The position numbers and the translations under genes were made by a program. Source: Faecalicatena sp. Marseille-Q4148 (GTDB taxonomy: Bacteria; Bacillota; Clostridia; Lachnospirales; Lachnospiraceae). From it: DNA of 64,000 nucleotides. The notes under the pieces are model-generated. The model was not told where the DNA came from. It was given only the letters and a program-made list of their open reading frames with translations, and searched no databases. Numbering within the stretch: position 1 is the stretch's first letter; every line of letters starts with the position of its first letter. The DNA is taken from the NCBI GenBank assembly GCA_018228665.1, contig CP073692.1:310001-374000 (forward strand), written 5' to 3'. Shown here piece after piece: positions 17,460 through 25,837 of this stretch.

Positions 17460-17494
17460 AATATCCGTTGGGAACTCCCTGACGGATATTTCTT
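17460..17494 (+). terminator. Terminator between the small membrane protein and rlmD
   Basis: AATATCCGT (17460-17468) and ACGGATATT (17482-17490) form a perfect 9-bp stem followed by TCTTTT. Confidence 0.8.
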
Positions 17495-17534
17495 TTCGTA
17501 AAACGTCTAATGGACAGCTTTTTGCAGAAAATAA

Positions 17535-18947
17535 ATGGCAGGAAAGGATTTACCGCAAATGAAAAAAGGACAGGTTCTGGAAGGAACAATAGAAAAAGTA
17601 GAATTTCCAAATAAAGGAATGGTATCTGTATCGGGAGAAGAAAAACCGGTTCTCGTCAAAAATGGTATTCCGGGACAGAAGATTCGCTTTTGCATTAATA
17701 AATTCAAGAGAGGAAATGCAGAAGGACGGCTGTTAGAAGTGTTAGAACCGTCACCGCTGGAAACAAGAAAACCAGTCTGCAGCAATTTTCCGGCTTGCGG
17801 AGGGTGTATGTATCAGACAATGGAATATGAAGCGCAGCGCCAGATGAAAGAGGAGCAGGTAAAAGCAATCATTGATGAGGCAACGGAAGGAGATTATATT
17901 TTTGAAGGAGTAAAAGGAAGTCCAAAGGAATTTCGTTATCGGAATAAGATGGAATTTTCTTTTGGGGATGAATATAAAGACGGACCGTTATCGCTCGGAC
18001 TTCATAAGAAAGGAAGTACATATGATGTCCTTACGACTTCTGATTGCATGCTCGTACATGAAGACATGACGAAGATTCTTACATGTGTACTGCAATATTT
18101 TCAAGAGCGTGGAGTTAGCTATTATCGAAAAATGCAGCATACAGGATATTTGCGGCATTTACTTTTAAGAAGAGGGGAGCGTACCGGAGAAATTCTTGTC
18201 AACCTTGTAACAACAACACAGGAGGAACATGACCTGGAACCATTGAAGAGGGCGCTGCTTGATCTTACACTGGAAGGAAAGATTGTGGGAATTCTTCATA
18301 TTCTAAATGATTCGCTGTCAGATGTAGTTCAAAGTGATGAGACGCGTGTTCTCTACGGACAGGATTATTTCTATGAAAAACTCCTTAATCTGGAGTTTAA
18401 AGTAACGCCATTTTCTTTCTTTCAGCCGAATTCACTTGGGGCAGAGGTGCTTTACCGAACGGTAAGAGAATACATTGGCGATATTCATAATATGACGGTA
18501 TTTGATTTGTTCAGCGGAACAGGAACTATTGCACAGGTGCTTGCTCCGGTAGCAAAGCAAGTGATCGGTGTTGAGATTATCGAAGAAGCAGTTGAGGCAG
18601 CGGGAGAAAATGCGGCACATAACGGACTTGATAACTGCAAATTTATTGCAGGAGATGTATTCCGTGTACTGGATGAAATTGAAGAAAAACCGGATGTGAT
18701 TGTTCTTGATCCACCAAGAGATGGAATCTATCCAAAAGCACTGCCGAAGATTCTCGATTATCAGGTAGATAAGATTGTATATATCTCTTGTAAAGTAACA
18801 AGCCTGGCCCGGGATCTGGCAATGATGCAGGAGAGAGGATACCGGGTTGTAAAATGCACGGGAGTTGATCAATTTTGTCAAACAGTGCATGTGGAGAGTA
18901 TCGCGCTCCTTGAGCGCGTGGCAACCGAAAAGAAGATTCCTATGTGA
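17535..18947 (+). CDS. rlmD: 23S rRNA (uracil-C5)-methyltransferase, RlmD/RlmCD type
   Basis: This 470-aa SAM-dependent RNA m5U methyltransferase has an N-terminal TRAM domain (about residues 10-68), a [4Fe-4S] motif (CSNFPACGGCMYQ, about 83-95) and a C-terminal Rossmann methyltransferase (FDLFSGTGTIAQVL near 319). The catalytic motifs DPPRDGI and YISCKVTSLARDL include the nucleophilic Cys. Family members methylate U747 and/or U1939; the exact target here is not resolved. The SCK-V-T wording differs slightly from the common SCNP motif but keeps the Cys. No strong Shine-Dalgarno precedes 17535; a second ATG at 17560, after GGAAAGG, is out of frame. Confidence 0.92.
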   Translation: MAGKDLPQMKKGQVLEGTIEKVEFPNKGMVSVSGEEKPVLVKNGIPGQKIRFCINKFKRGNAEGRLLEVLEPSPLETRKPVCSNFPACGGCMYQTMEYEAQRQMKEEQVKAIIDEATEGDYIFEGVKGSPKEFRYRNKMEFSFGDEYKDGPLSLGLHKKGSTYDVLTTSDCMLVHEDMTKILTCVLQYFQERGVSYYRKMQHTGYLRHLLLRRGERTGEILVNLVTTTQEEHDLEPLKRALLDLTLEGKIVGILHILNDSLSDVVQSDETRVLYGQDYFYEKLLNLEFKVTPFSFFQPNSLGAEVLYRTVREYIGDIHNMTVFDLFSGTGTIAQVLAPVAKQVIGVEIIEEAVEAAGENAAHNGLDNCKFIAGDVFRVLDEIEEKPDVIVLDPPRDGIYPKALPKILDYQVDKIVYISCKVTSLARDLAMMQERGYRVVKCTGVDQFCQTVHVESIALLERVATEKKIPM

Positions 18948-19007
18948 AATTGAATGTGAAGATGGAGGATTATTATAGAATCAAAGATTCGAAAGGTGGT
19001 AAATCGG

Positions 19008-20129
19008 ATGGATGATATAAAGAAAGATCCTTTTGAGGAGTATATAAGGCAGTCTGAACCAAGCAAACGTGAACTGGGGTATGCCTGGTATACTGCTATG
19101 GGGTTGCAGGCTGTAGACGGGCTCGAAACCTCGGACTATCTGAGAAATACTGCGAGAAAGAATATTGAAGGCGAAATATCAATAACGGAAGCCGGTAAGC
19201 TTATTGAAAACTATTATGAAGAGTCGAAAGAACGGGATACAGACAGAACAAAAGAAGCGGATATTGTGTCTGCACGAATCGCAAATATTCTTTCAGAAAG
19301 AGCTTTTACCTTTTCAGTTCCTCAGTACATTGGAATTCACAGGAGACTGTTTGAGGGAATATTTTCGCATGCTGGAAAGGTGAGAGATTATAACATTTCA
19401 AAAAAGGAGTGGGTATTGGACGGAGAGTCCGTTCATTATGGTAATGCATTGGAATTAAAAGAAATGCTGGAATATGATATTCGTGCGGAAAAAGAATATG
19501 AATATCCATTGAACAGTATTTCATCAATCATTCCGCATCTGGCAAAATTTGTTTCAAGCCTATGGCAGATACATGCTTTCGGAGAAGGAAATACAAGGAC
19601 AACAGCGGTTTTTTTTATCAAATATCTAAGGTCTATGGGATTTGATGTGACCAATGATATCTTTGCCGAGAATGCATGGTTTTTTAGAAATTCGCTTGTA
19701 AGAGCAAACTATACTGATCTGTCAAAAGGTATCAGGGAAACCACGGAATATCTTGAATTGTTTTTAAGAAATCTGTTACTGGGAGAATCAAATGAATTAA
19801 AGAACCGATACATGCATGTCAGATGGGAGAATCAAAAACAGGACATTCAAGAACAAAAACAGGACATTCAAAATAAAAAACAGGACATTGAGACAGAAAA
19901 AGAGTATATAGAAATACCGGATAATATCAGTAATAAAACAAAACAGCATATTCAAGAATTGTTCAAAGAATATGGATATGACAGATTTTTTGGGCGAACT
20001 GAAGTGATGAAGATACTTTCCATAACAGCTTCTCCGGCCTCAGCTTTGATAAGAAGAATGCTGGAAGCAGGGTTGATTTATTCGATGAAAGGAAAAGGGA
20101 AAGGAAAGTATTTATTTGGGAGAAAATGA
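19008..20129 (+). CDS. Fic (Fido) domain protein
   Basis: This 373-aa protein (ATG 19008 after AAAGGTGG) has the Fic core HAFGEGNTRTTAVF near residue 190, matching HxFxxGN. It carries Ala where Pro is usual, and the GNTRT variant rather than GNGRxxR. Fic proteins usually transfer AMP or another nucleotide to a target hydroxyl. An N-terminal stretch, GEISITEAGKLIENYY, resembles a VbhA-type antitoxin helix, so the toxin and inhibitor may be fused (inference). The linker near residue 275 has three heptads of KQDIQ-type repeats, and the C-terminus (VMKILSITASPASALIRRML) looks like a winged helix. Cellular target unknown. Confidence 0.82.
   Translation: MDDIKKDPFEEYIRQSEPSKRELGYAWYTAMGLQAVDGLETSDYLRNTARKNIEGEISITEAGKLIENYYEESKERDTDRTKEADIVSARIANILSERAFTFSVPQYIGIHRRLFEGIFSHAGKVRDYNISKKEWVLDGESVHYGNALELKEMLEYDIRAEKEYEYPLNSISSIIPHLAKFVSSLWQIHAFGEGNTRTTAVFFIKYLRSMGFDVTNDIFAENAWFFRNSLVRANYTDLSKGIRETTEYLELFLRNLLLGESNELKNRYMHVRWENQKQDIQEQKQDIQNKKQDIETEKEYIEIPDNISNKTKQHIQELFKEYGYDRFFGRTEVMKILSITASPASALIRRMLEAGLIYSMKGKGKGKYLFGRK
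19834..19893 (+). repeat. Three tandem 21-bp repeats inside the Fic gene
   Basis: Consecutive units begin AAAAACAGGACATT at 19834, 19855 and 19876 and encode heptads of the form KQDIQxQ. The units are nearly identical at the DNA level, so copy number could vary by slippage. Confidence 0.85.
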
Positions 20130-20146
20130 TAACATGGTGAAAACAG

Positions 20147-21052
20147 TTGACAGTTGAAATTGTGAGTTTATCCAGCGGCATCATCGGTGAACCATTCGTA
20201 GCACATGAACTCCGTATAGGGGAAGAACGCCTAAAGTCAATGGGGCTAAAGGTAAAATACTCATCGCATACGCTAAAGGGAATTGACTATATCAAAGAGC
20301 ATCTCGAGGACAGAGCTTCGGATCTGGTCGAAGCATTTGCTGATCCTGAAGTAGATATAATTCTATGTGCTATCGGTGGTGATGATACCTATCGCCTGCT
20401 TCCGTTTTTATTCCAAGATGACAGACTGAAAAAGGTGATATGCGAAAAAATATTTCTGGGATTTTCCGACACAACCATGAACCATTTTATGCTGCACAAG
20501 CTGGGGTTGAAAACATTTTACGGGCAGTCCTTTCTTGCGGATCTGTGTGAGCTTGACAACGATATGCTGTCATACAGCAAAAAGTATTTTGAAGAATTGC
20601 TCCGCACAGGAACGATAAGAGAAATATGTCCAAGTAATGTCTGGTACGAGGAAAGAACAAGCTTTGATGAAAGCCAGATCGGAGTTCCGAGGATCAGCCA
20701 TAAGAATAACGGGTATAAACTGCTGCAGGGACCGTCCGCCTTTTCGGGGAAAATACTGGGTGGCTGTATAGATTCCATATATGACATTTTTAATAATGAC
20801 CGATATGAAGACAGTATTTCTTTATGTGAGGAATATGGGCTTTTTGATGTGCTATCCGGAGTATTGGTCGGAAAACCTATAGACGAAACCTATTCCACTG
20901 AGTACTGCGACCTGCTGGTAAAGGTTATCGACAAACCGGAACTTCCGATATTGTACAATATCAATATCGGACATGCGACTCCCAGATGTATTATTCCGTT
21001 TGGAGTAAATGCGCATGTAGATGCAGAGCAACAGGTAATCTCTTTTGAATAA
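20147..21052 (+). pseudogene. S66 family LD-carboxypeptidase/MccF-like protein, degraded
   Basis: Clear similarity to the S66 serine peptidase family (murein LD-carboxypeptidase and microcin C immunity MccF): EIVSLSSGIIGEPF at the N-terminus, ICAIGGDDTYRLLP, nucleophile motif GFSDTT, LGGCIDSIYDI and the His motif GHATPRCIIP. Two lesions are visible. The usual N-terminal ~15 residues are missing: ATG 20133 opens MVKTVD in another frame and stops, leaving only TTG 20147. About 45 residues normally between the DxxxxxxRY segment and GIFDxxSGxLVGKP are absent, and that segment carries the catalytic Glu. It is 301 aa against about 340 expected from memory of the family. Probably inactive. Confidence 0.75.
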
Positions 21053-21255
21053 TCAGCAGCCGATATTATGATGTGAAATTCGGTTGCTCAAGTAAGCGAC
21101 AGTCGAGACAGTGTGCTTGTTGGAGCGGAAAGATAAATAAATATTGAAAAGTGGCGTATTTCCGGGCTTTTTGTAAGGTTGATATCAGCAGAGAAACCTT
21201 GCGGAAAGCTCGATTTTGTTATATGGAAGCATATCTACTATAAAAATAATTTTAA

Positions 21256-21909
21256 GTTGAATATGTAACACCACCGGATACAGGCATTTTTCGTCCGGTT
21301 CGGGAGTTACGTGCATTTAAAAAAGTATTCTTGAATCCAGGGGAACAAAAGAAAATTACCATAATATTAGGGAAAAGAGCGTTTTCGTATTTTAATGTAG
21401 AAACACAGAAGTGGGAAATGGACACAGGCGTTTATCAAATAGAGGTGGCTTCTTCTAGTCGTGATATTCGTCTTACAGGTTCTGTACAAGTACAAGGCTC
21501 TGTCTGCAAAAATGTGGATTTAAGAAAATTACCTGCATATTATCATCCGGAAAGCTATTGGCCGGTATCAAAAGAAGAATTTGAGTCGCTTTTGGGACAT
21601 TCAGTACCAGAGAAGAGAAAAATTCATCCGTTTACTGTTAATTCTACATTGGGAGAAGTACAGGAAAGTTTTGTAGGTCGTATGTTTATGAAAATGATTA
21701 AGAAAAATATGGAGAAACAATTTGGTAGTACCGGAAATGAAGGGATGGAAGAATTTACAAGAATTATAGATGCAATGTTGGAGGACATGCCTATACGACA
21801 ACTTGCTATGATGTCAGGTGGTGCGTTGACTCCACAAGTAATGGAAGGATTGGTTGAAATGATGAACGGACATTATATTCACGGATTTCGAATTATGAGA
21901 AAATGTTAA
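21256..21909 (+). pseudogene. C-terminal remnant of a GH3 beta-glucosidase (Fn3-like domain and tail)
   Basis: The reading frame from 21256 gives ...YVTPPDTGIFRPVRELRAFKKVFL followed by NPGEQKK and KRAFSYFN, the signature of the fibronectin-III-like domain at the end of family 3 glycoside hydrolases. It continues into the typical tail, LEDMPIRQLAMMSGG and MEGLVEMMNGHY. The catalytic barrel and sandwich domains are absent: an in-frame stop lies at 21253, and the ~200 bases upstream have no coding match I can see. A GTG/TTG near 21331 could start a short product, but it would have no enzymatic activity. It is a deletion scar. Confidence 0.82.
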
Positions 21910-21997
21910 ATGATTCAGGTAAACAATCTATAGAAATTTTTTGGCAAGCGTTGTAATGTAAAGAAAAACAAATTTTGGAATAAGATATTATAGAGAT

Positions 21998-22040
21998 AAA
22001 AGCTGTAAGATTTTCAATAGTGGAAAGATTATGGCTTTTT
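21998..22040 (+). terminator. Probable terminator in the 303-bp gap before the TetR gene
   Basis: An imperfect stem (AAAAGC...TTTTC with GAAAG...GGCTTTTT) is followed by T-rich sequence. The rest of the gap (21910-22151) is AT-rich with no gene or further motif that I can see. Confidence 0.5.
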
Positions 22041-22151
22041 CCATTTGCCTTATTTTATAGTTATTATTTGGTCACTCTAAAATTGTCTTTTTAAGTAAAA
22101 AGTGGGTACAACGAATTAGTTATAAGAACATATAAAATTCATGTGACATAT

Positions 22152-22198
22152 ATTGACCATGCGGTCCATTATGGGTTATAATAGACTGCGCAGTCAAT
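22152..22198 (+). promoter_or_regulatory. tetR promoter with two copies of a 21-bp operator
   Basis: TTGACC (22153-22158), 18 bp and TATAAT (22177-22182) form the promoter. Two sites share the pattern ATTGAC-N6-GTC-Y-ATTAT: one on the plus strand at 22152-22172 covering the -35, the other on the minus strand at 22178-22198 covering the -10 and start point. The second contains the perfect palindrome GACTGCGCAGTC (22184-22195). This is what an autoregulated TetR repressor would bind. Confidence 0.85.
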
Positions 22199-22212
22199 AA
22201 TGGAGGTTATAA

Positions 22213-22848
22213 ATGAAAAAACAAGAAAAAACTCAGAAAACAAAAGAGCGAATTCTTGATGCAGCTCTTCAAGAATTTGGAACCAAAAGTTACGATGCAG
22301 CGTCAATTAACAGCATCTGTGAAATTGGAAAAATTTCAAAAGGGCTCATCTACCACAATTTCAAAGGGAAAGATGAACTATATCTGCTTTGTGTAAAAAA
22401 AAGTTATGATGAATTGGTGGTGGCTTTGAAAGTGCAGACGTTTGAGATTCAAGATGCTAAGATGGCTCTGCAAAATTTTTTGATGATAAGGCAAAAATTT
22501 TTCCAGGAAAATCCTTTCTATGCAAACATTTTTTTCAATGCAGTGTTACAACCACCGAAGCATCTGGTTCGAGAACTTATGGAGTTGCGTTGTGGGTTCG
22601 ATGAATATTTTAGCCAGTGCTATCTTGCTATTTTGGATTGTTTGTCTTTAAGGGATGGAATTACAAGAGAAATGGCATTGGAATATTTTTTGATTGCCAG
22701 TGAAATGTTTAATGGTTATTTTCAGAAAAAGGTCGGGCAAAGTGGAGATTATCGGAAATTGGTTGAAGACCATGAAGGCAGATTGTCTGTAATATTTGAT
22801 ATTATGCTTTACGGGATTGCAAAAGAACCAATAGAGAAGAAAGGTTAG
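22213..22848 (+). CDS. TetR/AcrR family transcriptional regulator
   Basis: This 211-aa protein has a typical N-terminal TetR helix-turn-helix (TKERILDAALQEFGTKSYDAASI, then KISKGLIYHNFKGKDELY, about residues 11-57). The C-terminal ligand domain is variable. GGAGG lies nine bases before the ATG. It starts 15 bases after a pair of matching operators and ends directly before the antiporter-kinase fusion gene (no spacer), so it most likely represses its own operon. The inducer is unknown; family members often respond to the substrates of the transporter they control. Confidence 0.93.
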   Translation: MKKQEKTQKTKERILDAALQEFGTKSYDAASINSICEIGKISKGLIYHNFKGKDELYLLCVKKSYDELVVALKVQTFEIQDAKMALQNFLMIRQKFFQENPFYANIFFNAVLQPPKHLVRELMELRCGFDEYFSQCYLAILDCLSLRDGITREMALEYFLIASEMFNGYFQKKVGQSGDYRKLVEDHEGRLSVIFDIMLYGIAKEPIEKKG

Positions 22849-24681
22849 GTGAAGAACATGCTTCTGTTATTTTTAAGATTATTGTTTACTATAGGGATTG
22901 CTTTTCTTGTGGGAAAGCTTGTTTCAAAAGTAAAACTACCGTCTATATTGGGATGGTTACTTACAGGAATGGTTTTAGGCCCACACGCATTGTCACTGAT
23001 GAATCAGCAGCTTTTGGACGCGCAGTGGTATCAGACGATGGTACATATTCTTGAGTGTGGTGTTGGTTTGATGATTGGAACAGAACTTGTCTGGAACAAA
23101 ATAAAGCGGTCAGGCAAGGCTATTATCATTACTACGCTGACACAGTCATTGGGAACATTTCTTGTTGTTTCCCTTGTTTTTAGCATCATATTTTATGTAT
23201 CACATATCCCGGTTTATTTGGCATTCATTTTTGGAGGAATTGCACTTGCAACAGCACCGGCTCCAGCCTTGTCTATCGTTAGGGAATTTAAGACGACAGG
23301 ACCGGTTACAAAAACATTAATTCCAATGGCGGCTCTGGATGATATTGTAGGTTGTATTGTCTTTTTCACGACGATTGCGATTGTCGCAGGCAATCTTTCT
23401 GCGGGTGATCTGCCTGGATATATGATAGTCATTGTTGTCTTTTTGCCTTTACTCATCGGTGTTGTAACAGGTCTGGCAGCGGGAGTTGTTTTAAAAAAAG
23501 AGCGAAGCAAAGCGATTACACTAATGCTGCTGTTGACAATGATTATAGTAGCCTCTGGTGTTGGATTTATTTTTAATACACTGGTATTGCCTCGTCCCGT
23601 TTTGAATTTTATGTTAATTGGAATGGCTTTTTCAGCAACATTTTCCAATATGGTTTCTGAAACAAGACTGGAACAGATCATGGAAGGATTCAATCCTCTT
23701 TTAGGTATTGCCATGATTGTAGTAATCTTGAATCTTGGCGCGCCTCTTGACTATCACTTGATTTTTGGAGCAGGTCTGTTTACTGCCATTTATATTTTGA
23801 CAAGAGCAACAGGAAAATATTTTGGAGCATATTTTGGTGCAAGTATTTCAAAGTCTCCAGAAACTGTAAAAAAATATCTAGGTCTTACGCTTTTACCGCA
23901 TTCTGGCGTTTCTCTTGTATTTACGGGGATTGCCGTTTCTGTTTTGACTATACCCGCGCCAGAGTGTGCCAAAATTGTTCAGGGAACTATTGCAGCGGCA
24001 GCGGTAATCAATGAGGTCATTGCTGTAATAACAGCCAAGAAGGGATTTGAGTGGGCTGGTGAATTGAAGGGTTCGAAAAGTAAGAGTGAAGATGATGTAC
24101 AACATACGATTATTACAATCAGCAGACAACATGGAAGCGGAGGACGTGAAATCGGGAAAAAAGTGGCAGAACAGCTGGGAATTCCATTCTATGACCAAGA
24201 AATTATTGATTTGGCATCAAAGGAGAGCAATCTTGATATCAGCTTTTTTGAGAACAGTGAAACAAAGGATGCAGGTAGTTTGATTCACCAACTTTCTGTG
24301 GATAACCATGTCACGCTTCCGATTACAGATAGAGTGTATTTGCATCAAGTTAAGGTAATTCGAGATATCGCAGCAAAGAGTGGATGCGTAATTGTAGGGC
24401 GTTGTGCAGATACCGTCTTAGCTGATTATCCGCATCTTCTTCGAGTTTTTATCTATGCGGATACAGATATAAGACGAGTGCGTGTTGAAAATTGCTACCA
24501 TGAATCGGCAAATGATCTGGAAAAGTTGGAGAAAAAACGTTGTTCCTATTATCAGCATTATACAGGGAAAAAATTTGGTGATGCACAAAATTATGATATG
24601 TGTCTGAATAGTGGATCGCTAGGTATGGATGAGTGCGTGAAAACAATCTGTTCTGCCTACTTTAACCATACGAAAGTATAG
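22849..24681 (+). CDS. Cation:proton antiporter fused to a cytidylate-kinase-like domain
   Basis: This 610-aa protein has two parts. Residues 1-~400 are a polytopic membrane domain of the CPA/Kef-type Na+/H+ exchanger family (KLPSILGWLLTGMVLGP near 29; ATAPAPALSIVREFKTTGPV; ALDDIVGCIVFF, with the Asp pair expected in the ion site). Residues ~417-610 are a soluble P-loop kinase of the cytidylate-kinase-like family (ITISRQHGSGGREIGKKVAE, IPFYDQEII, VIVGRCADTVL). The start is GTG 22849 after AGAAAGG, or ATG 22858. It is in one operon with the TetR gene and pnuC. The cytosolic kinase may sense or modify a nucleotide linked to transport; what it phosphorylates is unknown. Confidence 0.88.
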   Translation: MKNMLLLFLRLLFTIGIAFLVGKLVSKVKLPSILGWLLTGMVLGPHALSLMNQQLLDAQWYQTMVHILECGVGLMIGTELVWNKIKRSGKAIIITTLTQSLGTFLVVSLVFSIIFYVSHIPVYLAFIFGGIALATAPAPALSIVREFKTTGPVTKTLIPMAALDDIVGCIVFFTTIAIVAGNLSAGDLPGYMIVIVVFLPLLIGVVTGLAAGVVLKKERSKAITLMLLLTMIIVASGVGFIFNTLVLPRPVLNFMLIGMAFSATFSNMVSETRLEQIMEGFNPLLGIAMIVVILNLGAPLDYHLIFGAGLFTAIYILTRATGKYFGAYFGASISKSPETVKKYLGLTLLPHSGVSLVFTGIAVSVLTIPAPECAKIVQGTIAAAAVINEVIAVITAKKGFEWAGELKGSKSKSEDDVQHTIITISRQHGSGGREIGKKVAEQLGIPFYDQEIIDLASKESNLDISFFENSETKDAGSLIHQLSVDNHVTLPITDRVYLHQVKVIRDIAAKSGCVIVGRCADTVLADYPHLLRVFIYADTDIRRVRVENCYHESANDLEKLEKKRCSYYQHYTGKKFGDAQNYDMCLNSGSLGMDECVKTICSAYFNHTKV

Positions 24682-24697
24682 CTTAAGGAGGAATATA

Positions 24698-25378
24698 ATG
24701 AAATTAATAAGGAATTTCACACGATATGAAATATTGCTATGGGTTTGCTCAGTTTTTATTATAATTAGTTCTTTTATTTATTTTGATACCAATAATTATT
24801 TTATTTTGACTGCATCTTTAATAGGAATCACATCATTAATTTTCTGCGCTAAGGGAAATGCAATTGGTCAATTATTAATGATAATTTTTAGCTTATTATA
24901 TGGATATATATCATACACTTTTGATTACTACGGTGAAATGCTTACATATTTGGGGATGACCTTGCCAATGGCGATCCTATCATTAATTACTTGGCTGAAA
25001 AATCCATATGAAGATAATAACAATGAAGTGAAGATTGAAACATTGACCGTAAAGGAAGTTAGATTTATGATGTTTCTAACAATTATTGTAACTTTTATTT
25101 TTTATTTTATTCTTGAATTTTTTAATACTTCTAATCTGTTTTTCAGTACAATATCAATTACTACTAGCTTTATTGCTGTATATCTAACATATAAAAGAAG
25201 TTCATTTTATGCATTAGCTTATGCAGCGAATGATTTAGTGCTAATTATATTGTGGTATTTAGCCTCACTGGATAATTCGATGTATATCTCTGTTGTCATA
25301 TGTTTTTGTATATTTTTTATTAATGACGTTTATGGTTACATGAATTGGAAAAAAATGAAATTATTACAAAGTATATAA
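24698..25378 (+). CDS. pnuC: PnuC-like nicotinamide riboside transporter
   Basis: This 226-aa membrane protein has about seven hydrophobic segments and PnuC hallmarks: KGNAIGQLLMIIFSLLYGYISY (near residue 50), YYGEMLTYLGMTLPMA, WLKNPY, then AANDLVLIILWYLA and FFINDVYGYMNW at the end. PnuC proteins take up nicotinamide riboside by facilitated diffusion, and uptake is driven by intracellular phosphorylation. AAGGAGG precedes the ATG, 16 bases after the antiporter-kinase gene, so it is the third gene of the TetR operon. It is distinctly AT-rich compared with flanking core genes, suggesting transfer. Confidence 0.9.
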   Translation: MKLIRNFTRYEILLWVCSVFIIISSFIYFDTNNYFILTASLIGITSLIFCAKGNAIGQLLMIIFSLLYGYISYTFDYYGEMLTYLGMTLPMAILSLITWLKNPYEDNNNEVKIETLTVKEVRFMMFLTIIVTFIFYFILEFFNTSNLFFSTISITTSFIAVYLTYKRSSFYALAYAANDLVLIILWYLASLDNSMYISVVICFCIFFINDVYGYMNWKKMKLLQSI

Positions 25379-25399
25379 ATAAAAAGACAAGCAGTATCA

Positions 25400-25837
25400 A
25401 TGTTTATAGACTTTGAGAGCGATGAAATCCAATTGTGTTTGCAAAAAACAGTAGATGGTAATATTGAGAAAGAATGGCTTCCTGCATATTATTTTGCTAT
25501 TTGCGATAAGCAGGGGCGAGAGATGGGAGTTTGTGATTTGAGGGTTGGCCATAATTTAAATACATATTATGGTGGTAATATCGGATATCGCATATATGAA
25601 GAGTATAGGGGCCACCATTATGCTGGAAAAGCATGCTTACTATTATTTGGATTAGCGAAAAAGCATAATATGGATTATCTCATCATTACCTGCAATCCTG
25701 ATAACTATGCGTCAAAAAGGACTTGTGAATATTTGGGATGTCATCTTATTGAGACTGCTGAATTGCCAGAAGATAATGATATGCGGCTTGAAGATGGTGA
25801 AATGGAAAAATGTATATATCGAATTGATTTGAGATAA
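25400..25837 (+). CDS. GNAT family N-acetyltransferase
   Basis: This 145-aa protein has a GNAT fold. The acetyl-CoA-binding motif A region is IGYRIYEEYRGHHYAGKACL (about residues 63-83), followed by YLIITCNPDNYASKRTCEYLG typical of RimJ/RimL-like acetyltransferases. Substrate unknown. The ribosome binding site is weak. It lies 21 bases after pnuC and could be read through from that operon. Confidence 0.85.
   Translation: MFIDFESDEIQLCLQKTVDGNIEKEWLPAYYFAICDKQGREMGVCDLRVGHNLNTYYGGNIGYRIYEEYRGHHYAGKACLLLFGLAKKHNMDYLIITCNPDNYASKRTCEYLGCHLIETAELPEDNDMRLEDGEMEKCIYRIDLR

Noticed and set aside
21053..21255. Insertion-sequence end or small RNA between the S66 and GH3 remnants
   Set aside because: Short inverted pieces (TTTCCGGGC and GCGGAAAGC; AAGGTT and AACCTT) are seen, but no transposase, target duplication or consistent fold; left unassigned.
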